From the NCBI RefSeq assembly GCF_003963535.1, contig NZ_CP034539.1, forward strand, positions 1,860,001 to 1,924,000: a stretch of DNA of 64,000 nucleotides. Reading direction: 5' to 3'. The translations under genes were made by a program, and so were the position numbers. The stretch comes from Streptomyces cyaneochromogenes. Its GTDB lineage: Bacteria > Actinomycetota > Actinomycetes > Streptomycetales > Streptomycetaceae. Positions 19,750 to 31,091 of the stretch are shown one piece after another. Every line of letters starts with the position of its first letter. Position 1 is the stretch's first letter. The notes under the pieces are model-generated. The model was not told where the DNA came from. It did not search any database and saw only the letters and a list, made by a program, of their open reading frames with translations.

Positions 19750-19785
19750 GAAGAGGGGGACACCGTTTCCGGTGTCCCCCTCTTC
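19750..19785 (-). promoter_or_regulatory. Strong intercistronic hairpin between carB and pyrD
   Basis: A perfect 16-bp stem (19750-19765 with 19770-19785, GAAGAGGGGGACACCG) with a 4-nt loop starts just downstream of the carB stop and ends 35 nt before the pyrD start. Without a U tract it may be a partial terminator or an RNA-processing or stability element that sets the carB:pyrD ratio. Confidence 0.7.
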
Positions 19786-19790
19786 GGCTG

Positions 19791-23091
<3,301 letters not shown>

Positions 23092-23099
<8 letters not shown>

Positions 23100-24234
23100 G
23101 CTGGCCCTCCATCAGGGATACGAAGCGGTCGAACAGGTAGGCGGCGTCGTGCGGGCCCGCTGCCGCTTCGGGGTGGTACTGGACGCTGAAGGCCGGCCGG
23201 TCGAGGAGCTGCAGGCCCTCGACCACGTTGTCGTTGAGGCAGACGTGGGAGACCTCGGCGCGGCCGTAGGGGGTGTCGGAGACCTTGTCGAGCGGGGCGT
23301 CCACGGCGAAGCCGTGGTTGTGCGCGGTGACCTCGACCTTGCCGGTCGTGCGGTCCTGCACCGGCTGGTTGATGCCCCGGTGGCCGTACTTGAGCTTGTA
23401 GGTGCCGAAGCCGAGCGCCCGGCCCAGGATCTGGTTGCCGAAGCAGATGCCGAAGAGCGGGGTGCCGCGCTCGAGGACCGCCCGCATCACGGAGACCGGG
23501 TGGTCGGCGGTGGCCGGGTCGCCGGGGCCGTTGGAGAAGAACACGCCGTCGGGGTTCACGGCGTACACGTCGTCGGCGGTGGCCGTGGCCGGAAGCACGT
23601 GCACCTCGATGCCGCGCTCGGCCATACGGTGCGGGGTCATGCCCTTGATGCCGAGGTCGACGGCGGCGACGGTGAACCTCTTCTCGCCGATCGCCGGGAC
23701 GACGTACGTCTCCTTGGTGGCGACCTCGGCGGAGAGGTCGGCGCCCTTCATCTCGGGGGCCTGGCGGACCTCGGCGAGCATGGTGCCCTCGTCGGGCAGC
23801 GCGTTGCCGGAGAAGATGCCGACGCGCATGGCGCCGCGCTCACGCAGGTGACGCGTCAGCGCGCGGGTGTCGATGCCGGAGATCCCGACGACGCCCTGGT
23901 GGCGGAGCTCGTCGTCCAGCGAGCGCTTGGCGCGCCAGTTGGACGGCACGCGCGCGGGGTCACGCACGACGTATCCGGCGACCCAGATCTGCTTGCTCTC
24001 CGGGTCCTCGTCGTTGACGCCGGTGTTGCCGACGTGCGGGGCGGTCATCACGACGACCTGGCGGTGGTACGAAGGGTCGGTGAGGGTCTCCTGGTAGCCG
24101 GTCATGCCGGTGGAGAACACGGCCTCGCCGAAGGTCACCCCCACGGCCCCGTAGGCGCGGCCGCGGAAGATCCGGCCGTCCTCGAGGACGAGTACGGCGG
24201 GAACCCTTGCGGCTCCCCTTGTGGAGGTCGTCAT
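23092..24234 (-). CDS. carA: Carbamoyl-phosphate synthase small (glutaminase) subunit
   Basis: 380 residues. The N-terminal CPSase domain ([19 protein letters not shown]) is followed by a class I glutamine amidotransferase with the nucleophile Cys in [17 protein letters not shown] and the catalytic His/Glu in [13 protein letters not shown]. It hydrolyses glutamine and channels ammonia to CarB. The start overlaps the stop of the small membrane-protein gene by 4 bp, and its end overlaps carB, so all three are translationally coupled. Confidence 0.98.
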
Positions 24235-24818
24235 CGTTCGGCGCCTTCCGTGCTGTTGGTGTTGATCATGGAGTTAATGACGTCGACCCACTCGTTGTGC
24301 TCCGCCGCGTGGTCCGAGCGGAACCCTGAGTCGATCAGTCGTTCGCCGTGTGCCCAGGTCACCACGAGCAGTCCGCCCTCGGTCAGGACCTTGCCGGCGA
24401 TGCCCTTGTCGAGCCGGGCCTCGCGCAGCTGCGCGGCCGGGACGAAGAAGTCGGTCGCGCCGGGGCGTACGACGTCCAGTCCCGCGTCGGTCAGCGTGAG
24501 CTCGACCCGGCTGCGGGTGCCGAGGCCGTGCGCCACGATGCGGTCCAGCCACTGACCGGCGGTGGTCGAGCCGTGGTAGCGGCCGCTCATGCTCAGTCTC
24601 GCCGGGCCGAGGTCGTCCGGCGCGCTGGGCAGCTCGGGCAGGTCGCCCTGGAGCGTGCCGCGCCACTTCCATCCCTCGCGCATCAGCCAGTAGACGAGCG
24701 CGACGAAGAGGAGGAGTCCGACGACCCAGCCGACGCGGGCGGCCCAGTCGGTCACTTCGGCCGACTTCTGTTCGGCCGCGAGTCCGGTGCCGGCTGCGAG
24801 CAGTGTTGCAGGTGTCAC
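24231..24818 (-). CDS. Single-pass membrane protein with PH-like domain, embedded in the pyr operon
   Basis: 195 residues from GTG 24818, which overlaps the pyrC stop (GTGA). One membrane helix near residues 28-46 ([18 protein letters not shown]) is followed by a cytoplasmic beta-rich domain ([61 protein letters not shown]) that looks like a bacterial PH-like fold. The position between pyrC and carA with overlaps on both sides fixes it in the operon, and I know homologues in the same place in other actinobacteria. Its role is unknown; anchoring pyrimidine enzymes at the membrane is speculation. Confidence 0.85.
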   Translation of the reverse strand: MTPATLLAAGTGLAAEQKSAEVTDWAARVGWVVGLLLFVALVYWLMREGWKWRGTLQGDLPELPSAPDDLGPARLSMSGRYHGSTTAGQWLDRIVAHGLGTRSRVELTLTDAGLDVVRPGATDFFVPAAQLREARLDKGIAGKVLTEGGLLVVTWAHGERLIDSGFRSDHAAEHNEWVDVINSMINTNSTEGAER

Positions 24819-26101
24819 GTGAGCTTCCCGTCGACGAGCGTGGCCTTGCCCCGGAGCCACGTGTGCGTCACACGGCCCGGCAGCTCACGCCCCTCGTACG
24901 GAGTGTTGCGGCTGCGCGAGGCGAAGCCCGCGGGGTCCACGGACCCACGGTATTCCGTGTCGACGAGCGTGAGGTTGGCGGGCTCACCAGCCGAGACGGG
25001 ACGGCCGTGCCCCTGCGCCTGCCCGATCTCGGCGGGCTTGAAGGACATGCGCTCGGCGACCCCGGCCCAGGTGAGGAGCCCGGTGTCCACCATGGTCTCC
25101 TGCACCACCGACAGCGCGGTCTCCAGGCCGACCATCCCCATGGCGGCCGCGGCCCACTCGCAGTCCTTGTCCTCGTGCGGGTGCGGGGCGTGGTCGGTGG
25201 CGACGATGTCGATCGTGCCGTCGGCGAGCGCCTCGCGCAGCGCCATGACGTCACGCTCGGTGCGCAGCGGGGGGTTCACCTTGTAGACCGGGTTGTAGCT
25301 GCGGACCAGCTCGTCGGTGAGGAGCAGGTGGTGCGGGGTGACCTCGGCGGTGACGTCGATGCCGCGGGACTTGGCCCAGCGCACGATCTCCACCGAGCCC
25401 GCGGTCGACAGGTGGCAGATGTGGACCCGCGAACCGACGTGCTCGGCGAGCAGGACATCGCGGGCGATGATCGACTCCTCGGCCACCGCCGGCCACCCGC
25501 CGAGCCCCAGCTCGGCCGAGACGACACCCTCGTTCATCTGGGCGCCCTCGGTGAGCCGCGGCTCCTGCGCGTGCTGGGCGACGACGCCGCCGAAGGCCTT
25601 CACGTACTCCAGCGCCCGACGCATGATCACGGCGTCGTCGACGCACTTGCCGTCGTCGGAGAAGACGGTGACGCCCGCGGCCGACTCGTGCATGGCGCCC
25701 AGCTCGGCGAGCTTCTTGCCCTCCAGGCCGACGGTCACGGCGCCGATGGGCTGCACGTCGCAGTAGCCGTGCTCCCGGCCCAGACGGTAGACCTGCTCGA
25801 CGACACCGGCGGTGTCGGCCACCGGGAAGGTGTTGGCCATGGCGAACACGGCCGTGTAACCGCCGGAGGCCGCCGCGCGCGTGCCGGTCAGCACGGTCTC
25901 GGAGTCCTCGCGTCCGGGCTCACGCAGGTGCGTGTGCAGGTCGACCAGGCCCGGCAGCAGCACCTTGCCCGCCGCCTCGACGACCTGGGCGCCCTCGGCG
26001 CTCAGACCGGTCCCCACCTCGGCGATGGTCGCGCCGTCGATCAGCACGTCCTGCGGCTCGCCGCCGAGCACCTTCGCACCACGGATCAGGATCTTGCTCA
26101 T
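24815..26101 (-). CDS. pyrC: Dihydroorotase
   Basis: A 428-residue class I amidohydrolase. DLHTHLREPGREDSETV gives the first metal ligands; later signatures are VGLEGKKLAELGAMHE, a metal-site His in HICHLST, and the catalytic Asp in IVATDHAPHPHEDK. It cyclises carbamoyl aspartate to dihydroorotate. It ends in an overlap with the PH-like gene and starts 5 bp after pyrB, consistent with one transcript. Confidence 0.97.
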   Translation of the reverse strand: MSKILIRGAKVLGGEPQDVLIDGATIAEVGTGLSAEGAQVVEAAGKVLLPGLVDLHTHLREPGREDSETVLTGTRAAASGGYTAVFAMANTFPVADTAGVVEQVYRLGREHGYCDVQPIGAVTVGLEGKKLAELGAMHESAAGVTVFSDDGKCVDDAVIMRRALEYVKAFGGVVAQHAQEPRLTEGAQMNEGVVSAELGLGGWPAVAEESIIARDVLLAEHVGSRVHICHLSTAGSVEIVRWAKSRGIDVTAEVTPHHLLLTDELVRSYNPVYKVNPPLRTERDVMALREALADGTIDIVATDHAPHPHEDKDCEWAAAAMGMVGLETALSVVQETMVDTGLLTWAGVAERMSFKPAEIGQAQGHGRPVSAGEPANLTLVDTEYRGSVDPAGFASRSRNTPYEGRELPGRVTHTWLRGKATLVDGKLT

Positions 26102-26106
26102 CTGTC

Positions 26107-27084
26107 TTACTTCTCCTCGGTACGGGGGTGGGTGACGGCGGGCTCGTTTCCACCGAGCAGCAGATAGAGGACAGCCATCCGGATGGACACTCCGTTTGCG
26201 ACCTGCTCGATGGCGGTGCAGCGATCCGAGTCGGCGACCTCGGCGGTGATCTCCATGCCGCGGACCATCGGGCCGGGGTGCATCACGATGGCGTGCTCGG
26301 GCATCTTGGCCATGCGGTCGCCGTCGAGGCCGTAGCGCCGCGAGTACTCGCGCTCGGTCGGGAAGAACGCGGCGTTCATCCGCTCGCGCTGCACGCGCAG
26401 CATCATCACCGCGTCGGACTTCGCGAGCGTGCTGTCGAGGTCGTACGACACCTCGCAGGGCCAGGTCTCGACGCCGACGGGCACCAGGGTCGGCGGCGCG
26501 ACGAGGGTGACCTCGGCGCCGAGGGTGTGCAGCAGGTCGACGTTGGAGCGGGCGACCCGGCCGTGCAGGATGTCGCCGACGATCGTGATGCGCTTGCCGG
26601 CGAGGTCCTGGCCCAGTCCCGCGTCCCGTCCGACGAGCCGGCGCCGCATCGTGAAGGCGTCCAACAGGGCCTGGGTGGGGTGCTGGTGGGTGCCGTCGCC
26701 GGCGTTGATGACGGCCGCGTCGATCCAGCCGGAGTTGGCGAGGCGGTACGGCGCGCCGGAGGCGCCGTGCCGGATGACGACGGCGTCGACACCCATGGCC
26801 TCCAGGGTCTGGGCGGTGTCCTTCAGGGACTCGCCCTTGGACACGCTCGACCCCTTGGCGGAGAAGTTGATGACGTCCGCCGACAGCCGCTTCTCGGCGG
26901 CCTCGAAGGAGATACGCGTGCGCGTGGAGTCCTCGAAGAAGAGGTTCACGACGGTGCGGCCGCGCAAGGTCGGCAGCTTCTTGATCGGCCGGTCGGCGAC
27001 CCGGGCCATCTCCTCGGCGGTGTCGAGGATCAGGACGGCGTCGTCACGGGTGAGGTCGGCGGCCGAGATGAGATGACGCTGCAT
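26107..27084 (-). CDS. pyrB: Aspartate carbamoyltransferase catalytic subunit
   Basis: 325 residues. The carbamoyl-phosphate site is [19 protein letters not shown], with further contacts in [15 protein letters not shown] and [16 protein letters not shown]; the aspartate domain ends with [12 protein letters not shown]. It joins carbamoyl phosphate and aspartate. No pyrI regulatory chain is encoded in the cluster, so it is probably a class without PyrI. A 104-bp gap with a hairpin separates it from pyrR. Confidence 0.97.
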   Translation of the reverse strand: MQRHLISAADLTRDDAVLILDTAEEMARVADRPIKKLPTLRGRTVVNLFFEDSTRTRISFEAAEKRLSADVINFSAKGSSVSKGESLKDTAQTLEAMGVDAVVIRHGASGAPYRLANSGWIDAAVINAGDGTHQHPTQALLDAFTMRRRLVGRDAGLGQDLAGKRITIVGDILHGRVARSNVDLLHTLGAEVTLVAPPTLVPVGVETWPCEVSYDLDSTLAKSDAVMMLRVQRERMNAAFFPTEREYSRRYGLDGDRMAKMPEHAIVMHPGPMVRGMEITAEVADSDRCTAIEQVANGVSIRMAVLYLLLGGNEPAVTHPRTEEK

Positions 27085-27156
27085 CTGTCAGGCTCCGTAA
27101 GGCAGTTCAGGTCAGGAGAATTCGGACGGCACGCGCGCGTGGAGGCGCACCGAGCG

Positions 27157-27179
27157 GGCGTACGTCAGCGACGTACGCC
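27157..27179 (-). promoter_or_regulatory. Hairpin between pyrR and pyrB
   Basis: GGCGTACGTC (27157-27166) and GACGTACGCC (27170-27179) form a perfect 10-bp stem with a 3-nt loop just after the pyrR stop. It could attenuate the downstream pyr genes or protect the pyrR message. It lacks the PyrR loop consensus. Confidence 0.5.
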
Positions 27180-27188
27180 TTACGCGTG

Positions 27189-27758
27189 CTACTGGGTCTG
27201 CTTGGCACCGAGCAGAACGGTGTCCCGACCGTCCTCCTCGGCGAGCTGGACCTTGACCGTCTCCCGCAACGACGTGGGGAGGTTCTTGCCGACGTAGTCG
27301 GCGCGGATGGGCAGTTCGCGGTGGCCGCGGTCGACGAGGACCGCCAGCTGGACCGCGCGCGGACGACCGATGTCGTTCAGGGCGTCGAGGGCGGCGCGGA
27401 TGGTGCGGCCGGAGAAGAGCACGTCGTCGACGAGGACGACCAGGCGGCCGTCGATGCCGTCACCGGGGATCTCGGTGCGGGCCAGCGCACGCGGCGGGTG
27501 CATGCGCAGGTCGTCGCGGTACATGGTGATGTCGAGCGAACCGACCGGGATCTTGCGGTCGGTGATCTCCTCGAGCTTGGCGGCGAGCCGCTGAGCGAGG
27601 AAGACGCCTCGGGTGGGAATGCCGAGGAGTACCACGTCGTCGGCGCCCTTGGCGCGTTCGACGATCTCGTGGGCGATGCGGGTCAATACCCGCGCGATGT
27701 CAGGGCCTTCGAGAACCGGCCTGGCGTCGGACGCTTGCGTGTCCTGCTGCCTGTCCAT
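27189..27758 (-). CDS. pyrR: PyrR, pyrimidine operon regulatory protein
   Basis: 189 residues with a PRTase fold. The PRPP motif is [21 protein letters not shown], and the hood region and [14 protein letters not shown] are typical of PyrR. With UMP/UTP bound it attaches to a specific RNA hairpin in pyr leaders and reduces expression; many members also have weak uracil phosphoribosyltransferase activity. It heads the pyr cluster, and its own leader contains a matching RNA element, so autoregulation is likely. Confidence 0.96.
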   Translation of the reverse strand: MDRQQDTQASDARPVLEGPDIARVLTRIAHEIVERAKGADDVVLLGIPTRGVFLAQRLAAKLEEITDRKIPVGSLDITMYRDDLRMHPPRALARTEIPGDGIDGRLVVLVDDVLFSGRTIRAALDALNDIGRPRAVQLAVLVDRGHRELPIRADYVGKNLPTSLRETVKVQLAEEDGRDTVLLGAKQTQ

Positions 27759-27760
27759 AC

Positions 27761-27803
27761 GAAAAGGACCTCCTTCTCCGCCTCACGGGACGGACCTTAA
27801 AGG
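27761..27803 (-). promoter_or_regulatory. PyrR-binding RNA hairpin over the pyrR Shine-Dalgarno
   Basis: Read on the minus strand, AAGGTCC, a 21-nt loop, and GGTCCTT form a stem with one T-T opposition. The loop carries GTCCCGTGAGGCGGAGAAGG, which closely follows the known PyrR consensus (a UCC..GNGAGG..core). The Shine-Dalgarno AAGGAGG lies in the 3' arm, 11 nt before the ATG, so folding would hide it. This agrees with translational repression shown for mycobacterial PyrR, rather than Bacillus-type attenuation. Confidence 0.8.
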
Positions 27804-27935
27804 ACGTCTGGTTTGCGCCATCCACGGTAGCAGGCCGACGGCGCGGCTCCGTTCACCCCCTTGGCCCAATCGGCCACCGATAGCACGGAAGAGTCGGTGT
27901 GGACCATTCGGCTTGACGCGCCAGAGTAACGCTGC

Positions 27936-27955
27936 GTAACCTCACAGTGAGTTAC
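27936..27955. promoter_or_regulatory. Near-perfect palindrome upstream of bldD, probable BldD operator
   Basis: GTAACCTCACAGTGAGTTAC is an inverted repeat broken by one missing base. It fits the BldD-box pattern (NTNACNC..GNGTNAN) and lies about 57 bp before the bldD start, as expected for the documented autoregulation of bldD. Confidence 0.75.
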
Positions 27956-28011
27956 CAACCGCGCGGCATGGAACCCAAGCCAGTCGCGTCGACCCAGTGC
28001 CGGGGAGCTAT

Positions 28012-28515
28012 ATGTCCAGCGAATACGCCAAACAGCTCGGGGCCAAGCTCCGGGCCATCCGCACCCAGCAGGGCCTTTCTCTTCACGGTGTCGAGGAGAA
28101 GTCCCAGGGACGCTGGAAGGCCGTCGTGGTCGGTTCGTACGAGCGCGGCGACCGCGCCGTGACCGTGCAGCGCCTCGCCGAGCTGGCGGATTTCTACGGC
28201 GTTCCGGTGCAGGAACTGCTGCCGGGCACCACTCCGGGCGGCGCCGCCGAGCCGCCGCCGAAGCTGGTCCTGGACCTGGAGCGGCTTGCCCACGTGCCGG
28301 CCGAGAAGGCGGGTCCCCTTCAGCGCTATGCCGCGACCATCCAGTCGCAGCGCGGTGACTACAACGGCAAGGTGCTCTCGATCCGCCAGGACGACCTGCG
28401 CACACTCGCCGTCATTTATGACCAGTCGCCCTCGGTCCTGACCGAACAGCTGATCAGCTGGGGCGTCCTGGACGCGGACGCGCGCCGCGCGGTCACCCAC
28501 GCCGAGGAGAGCTGA
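28012..28515 (+). CDS. bldD: BldD, master repressor of development
   Basis: 167 residues, the standard length. An XRE-type HTH spans about residues 8-70 (GAKLRAIRTQQGLSLHGVEE, WKAVVVGSYERGDRAVTVQR). The C-terminal domain has both arms of the c-di-GMP site, RGD at 114-116 and RQDD at 125-128, at the expected spacing. Bound to tetrameric c-di-GMP, BldD dimerises on target promoters and holds Streptomyces in vegetative growth. The start follows GGGGAG. It diverges from pyrR, and the promoter region contains a matching operator. This is one of the best genus markers in the window. Confidence 0.99.
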   Translation: MSSEYAKQLGAKLRAIRTQQGLSLHGVEEKSQGRWKAVVVGSYERGDRAVTVQRLAELADFYGVPVQELLPGTTPGGAAEPPPKLVLDLERLAHVPAEKAGPLQRYAATIQSQRGDYNGKVLSIRQDDLRTLAVIYDQSPSVLTEQLISWGVLDADARRAVTHAEES

Positions 28516-28553
28516 GCGCTCCGCAACGGGTTCGGCCGATTTAGCAGAAACGT

Positions 28554-28599
28554 GCCGCCGGGGTGGCTGGAACTTTGCGGTTCCGGCCACCCCGGCGGC
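28554..28599 (+). terminator. Terminator after bldD
   Basis: A 20-bp stem with one G-U pair (28554-28573 with 28580-28599) and a 6-nt loop begins 38 bp after the bldD stop. Confidence 0.8.
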
Positions 28600-28633
28600 G
28601 TTCTGCGGGCCTGATGGGTTCCCCGTGGCACAG

Positions 28634-28679
28634 GACGCCGGAGGGCCCGCAGCGACGATGCTGCGGGCCCTCCGGCGTC
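28634..28679 (-). terminator. Terminator after nusB
   Basis: A perfect 20-bp stem (28634-28653 with 28660-28679) with a 6-nt loop stands 11 bp beyond the nusB stop. It is the second of two long hairpins between convergent bldD and nusB. Confidence 0.8.
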
Positions 28680-28690
28680 TTCGAAGACCT

Positions 28691-29125
28691 CTACGCTTCC
28701 TCTCGGCGCAGCGAGGGCTTCAGGTCCTTGAGCCGACCGAGGAGACCGTTGACGAACGAGGGCGACTCGTCCGTGGAGAACTCCTTCGCCAGCTGCACCA
28801 TCTCGTCGAGCACGACCGCGTCCGGGGTCTCGTCGACCCAGATCAGCTCGTGCGCGCCGAGACGCAGGATGTTGCGGTCCACGACCGGCATCCGGTCGAG
28901 CGTCCAGCCGACCGAGTACTGCGCGATCAGCTCGTCGATGCGCTTCGCATGCTGCGCGTACCCCTCGACCAGCTGCATCGTGTACTCGCTCACCGGCGGC
29001 TGCCGGGTGTCGGCCCGGGAGAGCCGGATCCAGTCCGCGAGGACCGTCAGGACGTCGGCGCCGCGCTGGTCGCCCTCGAAGAGGATCTGGAAGGCGCGCT
29101 TGCGGGCCGTGTTGCGGGCAGCCAC
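28691..29125 (-). CDS. nusB: Transcription antitermination factor NusB
   Basis: 144 residues, all-helical. The N-terminal arginine-rich RNA-binding part is ARNTARKRAFQILFEG, and the C-terminal half holds VVDRNILRLGAHELIWVDETPDAVVLDE and VNGLLGRL. With NusE (S10) it binds boxA RNA in rRNA operons. The start lies 2 bp after the efp stop, so the two genes are coupled. Confidence 0.97.
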   Translation of the reverse strand: MAARNTARKRAFQILFEGDQRGADVLTVLADWIRLSRADTRQPPVSEYTMQLVEGYAQHAKRIDELIAQYSVGWTLDRMPVVDRNILRLGAHELIWVDETPDAVVLDEMVQLAKEFSTDESPSFVNGLLGRLKDLKPSLRREEA

Positions 29126-29127
29126 GG

Positions 29128-29694
29128 TTAGCTGTTCACCCGGCCGAGGTAGTCGCTGGTGCGGGTGTCGACCTTGATCTTCTCACCGGTGGTGATGAAG
29201 AGCGGGACCTGGATCTGGTGACCGGTCTCCAGGGTGGCGGGCTTGGTGCCGCCGGTGGAGCGGTCGCCCTGGACGCCCGGCTCGGTCTCCTGGATGACGA
29301 GCTCGACGGCGGCCGGCAGCTCGACGAAGAGCACCTCGCCCTCGTGCTGCGCGACGGTGGCGGTGAAGCCCTCGATCAGGAAGTTGGCGGCGTCGCCGAC
29401 GGCCTTGCGGTCGACCATGAGCTGGTCGTAGGTCTCCATGTCCATGAAGACGAAGTAGTCGCCGTCCATGTAGGAGAACTGCATGTCGCGCTTGTCGACA
29501 GTGGCCGTCTCGACCTTGACGCCGGCGTTGAAGGTCTTGTCGACGACCTTCCCGGACAGCACGTTCTTGAGCTTGGTGCGCACGAAGGCCGGGCCCTTGC
29601 CGGGCTTGACGTGCTGGAACTCGACGACGGACCAGAGCTGGCCGCCTTCGAGCTTGAGCACCATGCCGTTCTTGAGGTCGTTCGTGGAAGCCAC
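29128..29694 (-). CDS. efp: Elongation factor P
   Basis: 188 residues in three beta-barrel domains. The tip loop of domain I reads KPGKGPAF, with Lys33 at the position that reaches the peptidyl-transferase centre; a Pro-rich loop of this kind has been reported to work without lysine modification in actinobacteria. The C-terminus has the family segment [16 protein letters not shown]. It rescues ribosomes stalled on polyproline. No modification enzyme is encoded nearby. Confidence 0.98.
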   Translation of the reverse strand: MASTNDLKNGMVLKLEGGQLWSVVEFQHVKPGKGPAFVRTKLKNVLSGKVVDKTFNAGVKVETATVDKRDMQFSYMDGDYFVFMDMETYDQLMVDRKAVGDAANFLIEGFTATVAQHEGEVLFVELPAAVELVIQETEPGVQGDRSTGGTKPATLETGHQIQVPLFITTGEKIKVDTRTSDYLGRVNS

Positions 29695-29745
29695 GGTTGC
29701 GGAATCTCCTGGACTGACGTGGACGACCCCGGGGCACGCACCTGC

Positions 29746-30852
29746 CTAGAGGGCGAGCAGCTCCTTGGTCGTGATGGTGAGTAGCTCGGGTCCGCCGTCC
29801 GCCTCGGGGCGAACGACGAGCGTGTCATCGATCCGGACACCGCCCCGGCCCGGGAGGTGGACCCCCGGTTCGACGGTGACCGGCACGCAAGCGTCCAGTT
29901 TACCCATGGCCGCGGGAGCCAGCTGCGGGTCCTCGTCGATTTCGAGCCCGACGCCATGGCCGGTGAGGGCGGGCAGGCCCTCGTGGTACCCGGCGGAATC
30001 CAGCACCTGACGTGCGGCGCGGTCGACGTCACGGTAGGCGGCGCCGGGTGCCAGCGACTCCCGTCCGGCGCGCTGAGCGGCGAAGACGACGTCGTACAAC
30101 TCGATCTGCCAGTCGGCGGGAGACGTACCGATGACGAAGGTACGGCCGATCTCGCACCGGTAGCCGCGGTAGGTGGCCCCCAGGCAGACGGAGAGGAAGT
30201 CGCCCTCCTCGACCCGGCGGTCAGTGGGCCGGTGGGCACGTCGGCCGGCGTTCGGGCCGGTGGCGACGGAGGTGCGGAAGGCCGGGCCGTCGGCGCCGTG
30301 ATCGACCAGGCGCCGTTCGAGTTCCAGGGCGAGGTGGCGTTCGGTGCGGCCGACGAGGATGGATTCGAGGAGCTCCCCGAGTGCCTGGTCGGCGATCTCG
30401 GCCCCGATCCTGAGACAGGAGATCTCCTCCTCGTCCTTGACCACCCGCAGCTGTTCCACGGCTCCGCCGAGGTCGGCGAGGCGCAGGCGCGGGACGACCG
30501 AGCGGATGGCTCTGTGGCGGGCCACGGTGAGGTGGTGTTCCTCCACGGCCAGGGACTCCCCGCCCTGCGCTGCCGCGAGGTCGGCCGCGGCGACGGCGGG
30601 GTCGCCCTCGGCGCCGGGGAGGTTGTGGATCCGCAGGGCCTCGTCGGGACGGCCCTCGGTGGAACGGTCGTCGGGCGGGCCGACGCATACGAGCAGGTCT
30701 TCGGTCTTGCCGAGGAGCAGCGCGGAGCCCTGCGGGGCGGCGCCCGCGAGGTAGCGGACGTTGGCGGGGCGGGAGATCAGCGCGGTGGCGCTGCCGCTGG
30801 CTTGGCAGCGGTCCCTCAGCCGGGATCGGCGGGTGGCGTACACCTCTGACAT
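29746..30852 (-). CDS. M24-family (Xaa-Pro aminopeptidase-like) protein with altered metal ligands
   Basis: 368 residues from ATG 30852. An N-terminal creatinase-like domain precedes a C-terminal pita-bread fold. Aligned by eye to PepP, the five metal ligands are not standard: the first Asp is Cys223 (LSVCLGATYRGY), the second Asp is Glu234 (CEIGRTF), His299 (TGHGVGLEIDED) and Glu328 (VTVEPGVHLP) are kept, and the last Glu is Asp342 (VRIDDTLVV). It may be a peptidase with a changed metal site or an inactive relative. It lies 51 bp before efp on the same strand, a common pepP-efp link. Confidence 0.85.
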   Translation of the reverse strand: MSEVYATRRSRLRDRCQASGSATALISRPANVRYLAGAAPQGSALLLGKTEDLLVCVGPPDDRSTEGRPDEALRIHNLPGAEGDPAVAAADLAAAQGGESLAVEEHHLTVARHRAIRSVVPRLRLADLGGAVEQLRVVKDEEEISCLRIGAEIADQALGELLESILVGRTERHLALELERRLVDHGADGPAFRTSVATGPNAGRRAHRPTDRRVEEGDFLSVCLGATYRGYRCEIGRTFVIGTSPADWQIELYDVVFAAQRAGRESLAPGAAYRDVDRAARQVLDSAGYHEGLPALTGHGVGLEIDEDPQLAPAAMGKLDACVPVTVEPGVHLPGRGGVRIDDTLVVRPEADGGPELLTITTKELLAL

Positions 30853-30990
30853 GACCCGAGCGTAAGAGCTCCGCTGGGTTGGCGCCGGTTGAGGGCGTCT
30901 GAGTGGGCGGTGCCTGGATTGTGCGGGTTGGGGTGGTGCCGTTCGGGGGGGGCGGGTTGCGGCTTCGGGTTGGGTGCCGTCTGCGGGTGT

Positions 30991-31031
30991 GTGGGGGCTT
31001 GTCGCGCAGTTCCCCGCGCCCCTTCGGGCGC
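30991..31031. repeat. Dispersed Streptomyces intergenic repeat
   Basis: gtgggggcttgtcgcgcagt followed by tccccgcgccccttcggg matches a sequence I know to be repeated many times between Streptomyces genes. It can fold on GGGG/CCCC arms. It lies in the 239-bp gap 30853-31091, which is otherwise featureless. Confidence 0.6.
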
Positions 31032-31091
31032 TGGACTCGCGTCGGCTACCAGCTCGGGCCCGCGTCTCTCCGGGGCGTCCGGTCGCCTTGG

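Noticed and set aside
27952..28590. Minus-strand frame over bldD
   Set aside because: Complete overlap with bldD, whose length and c-di-GMP motifs are exact.
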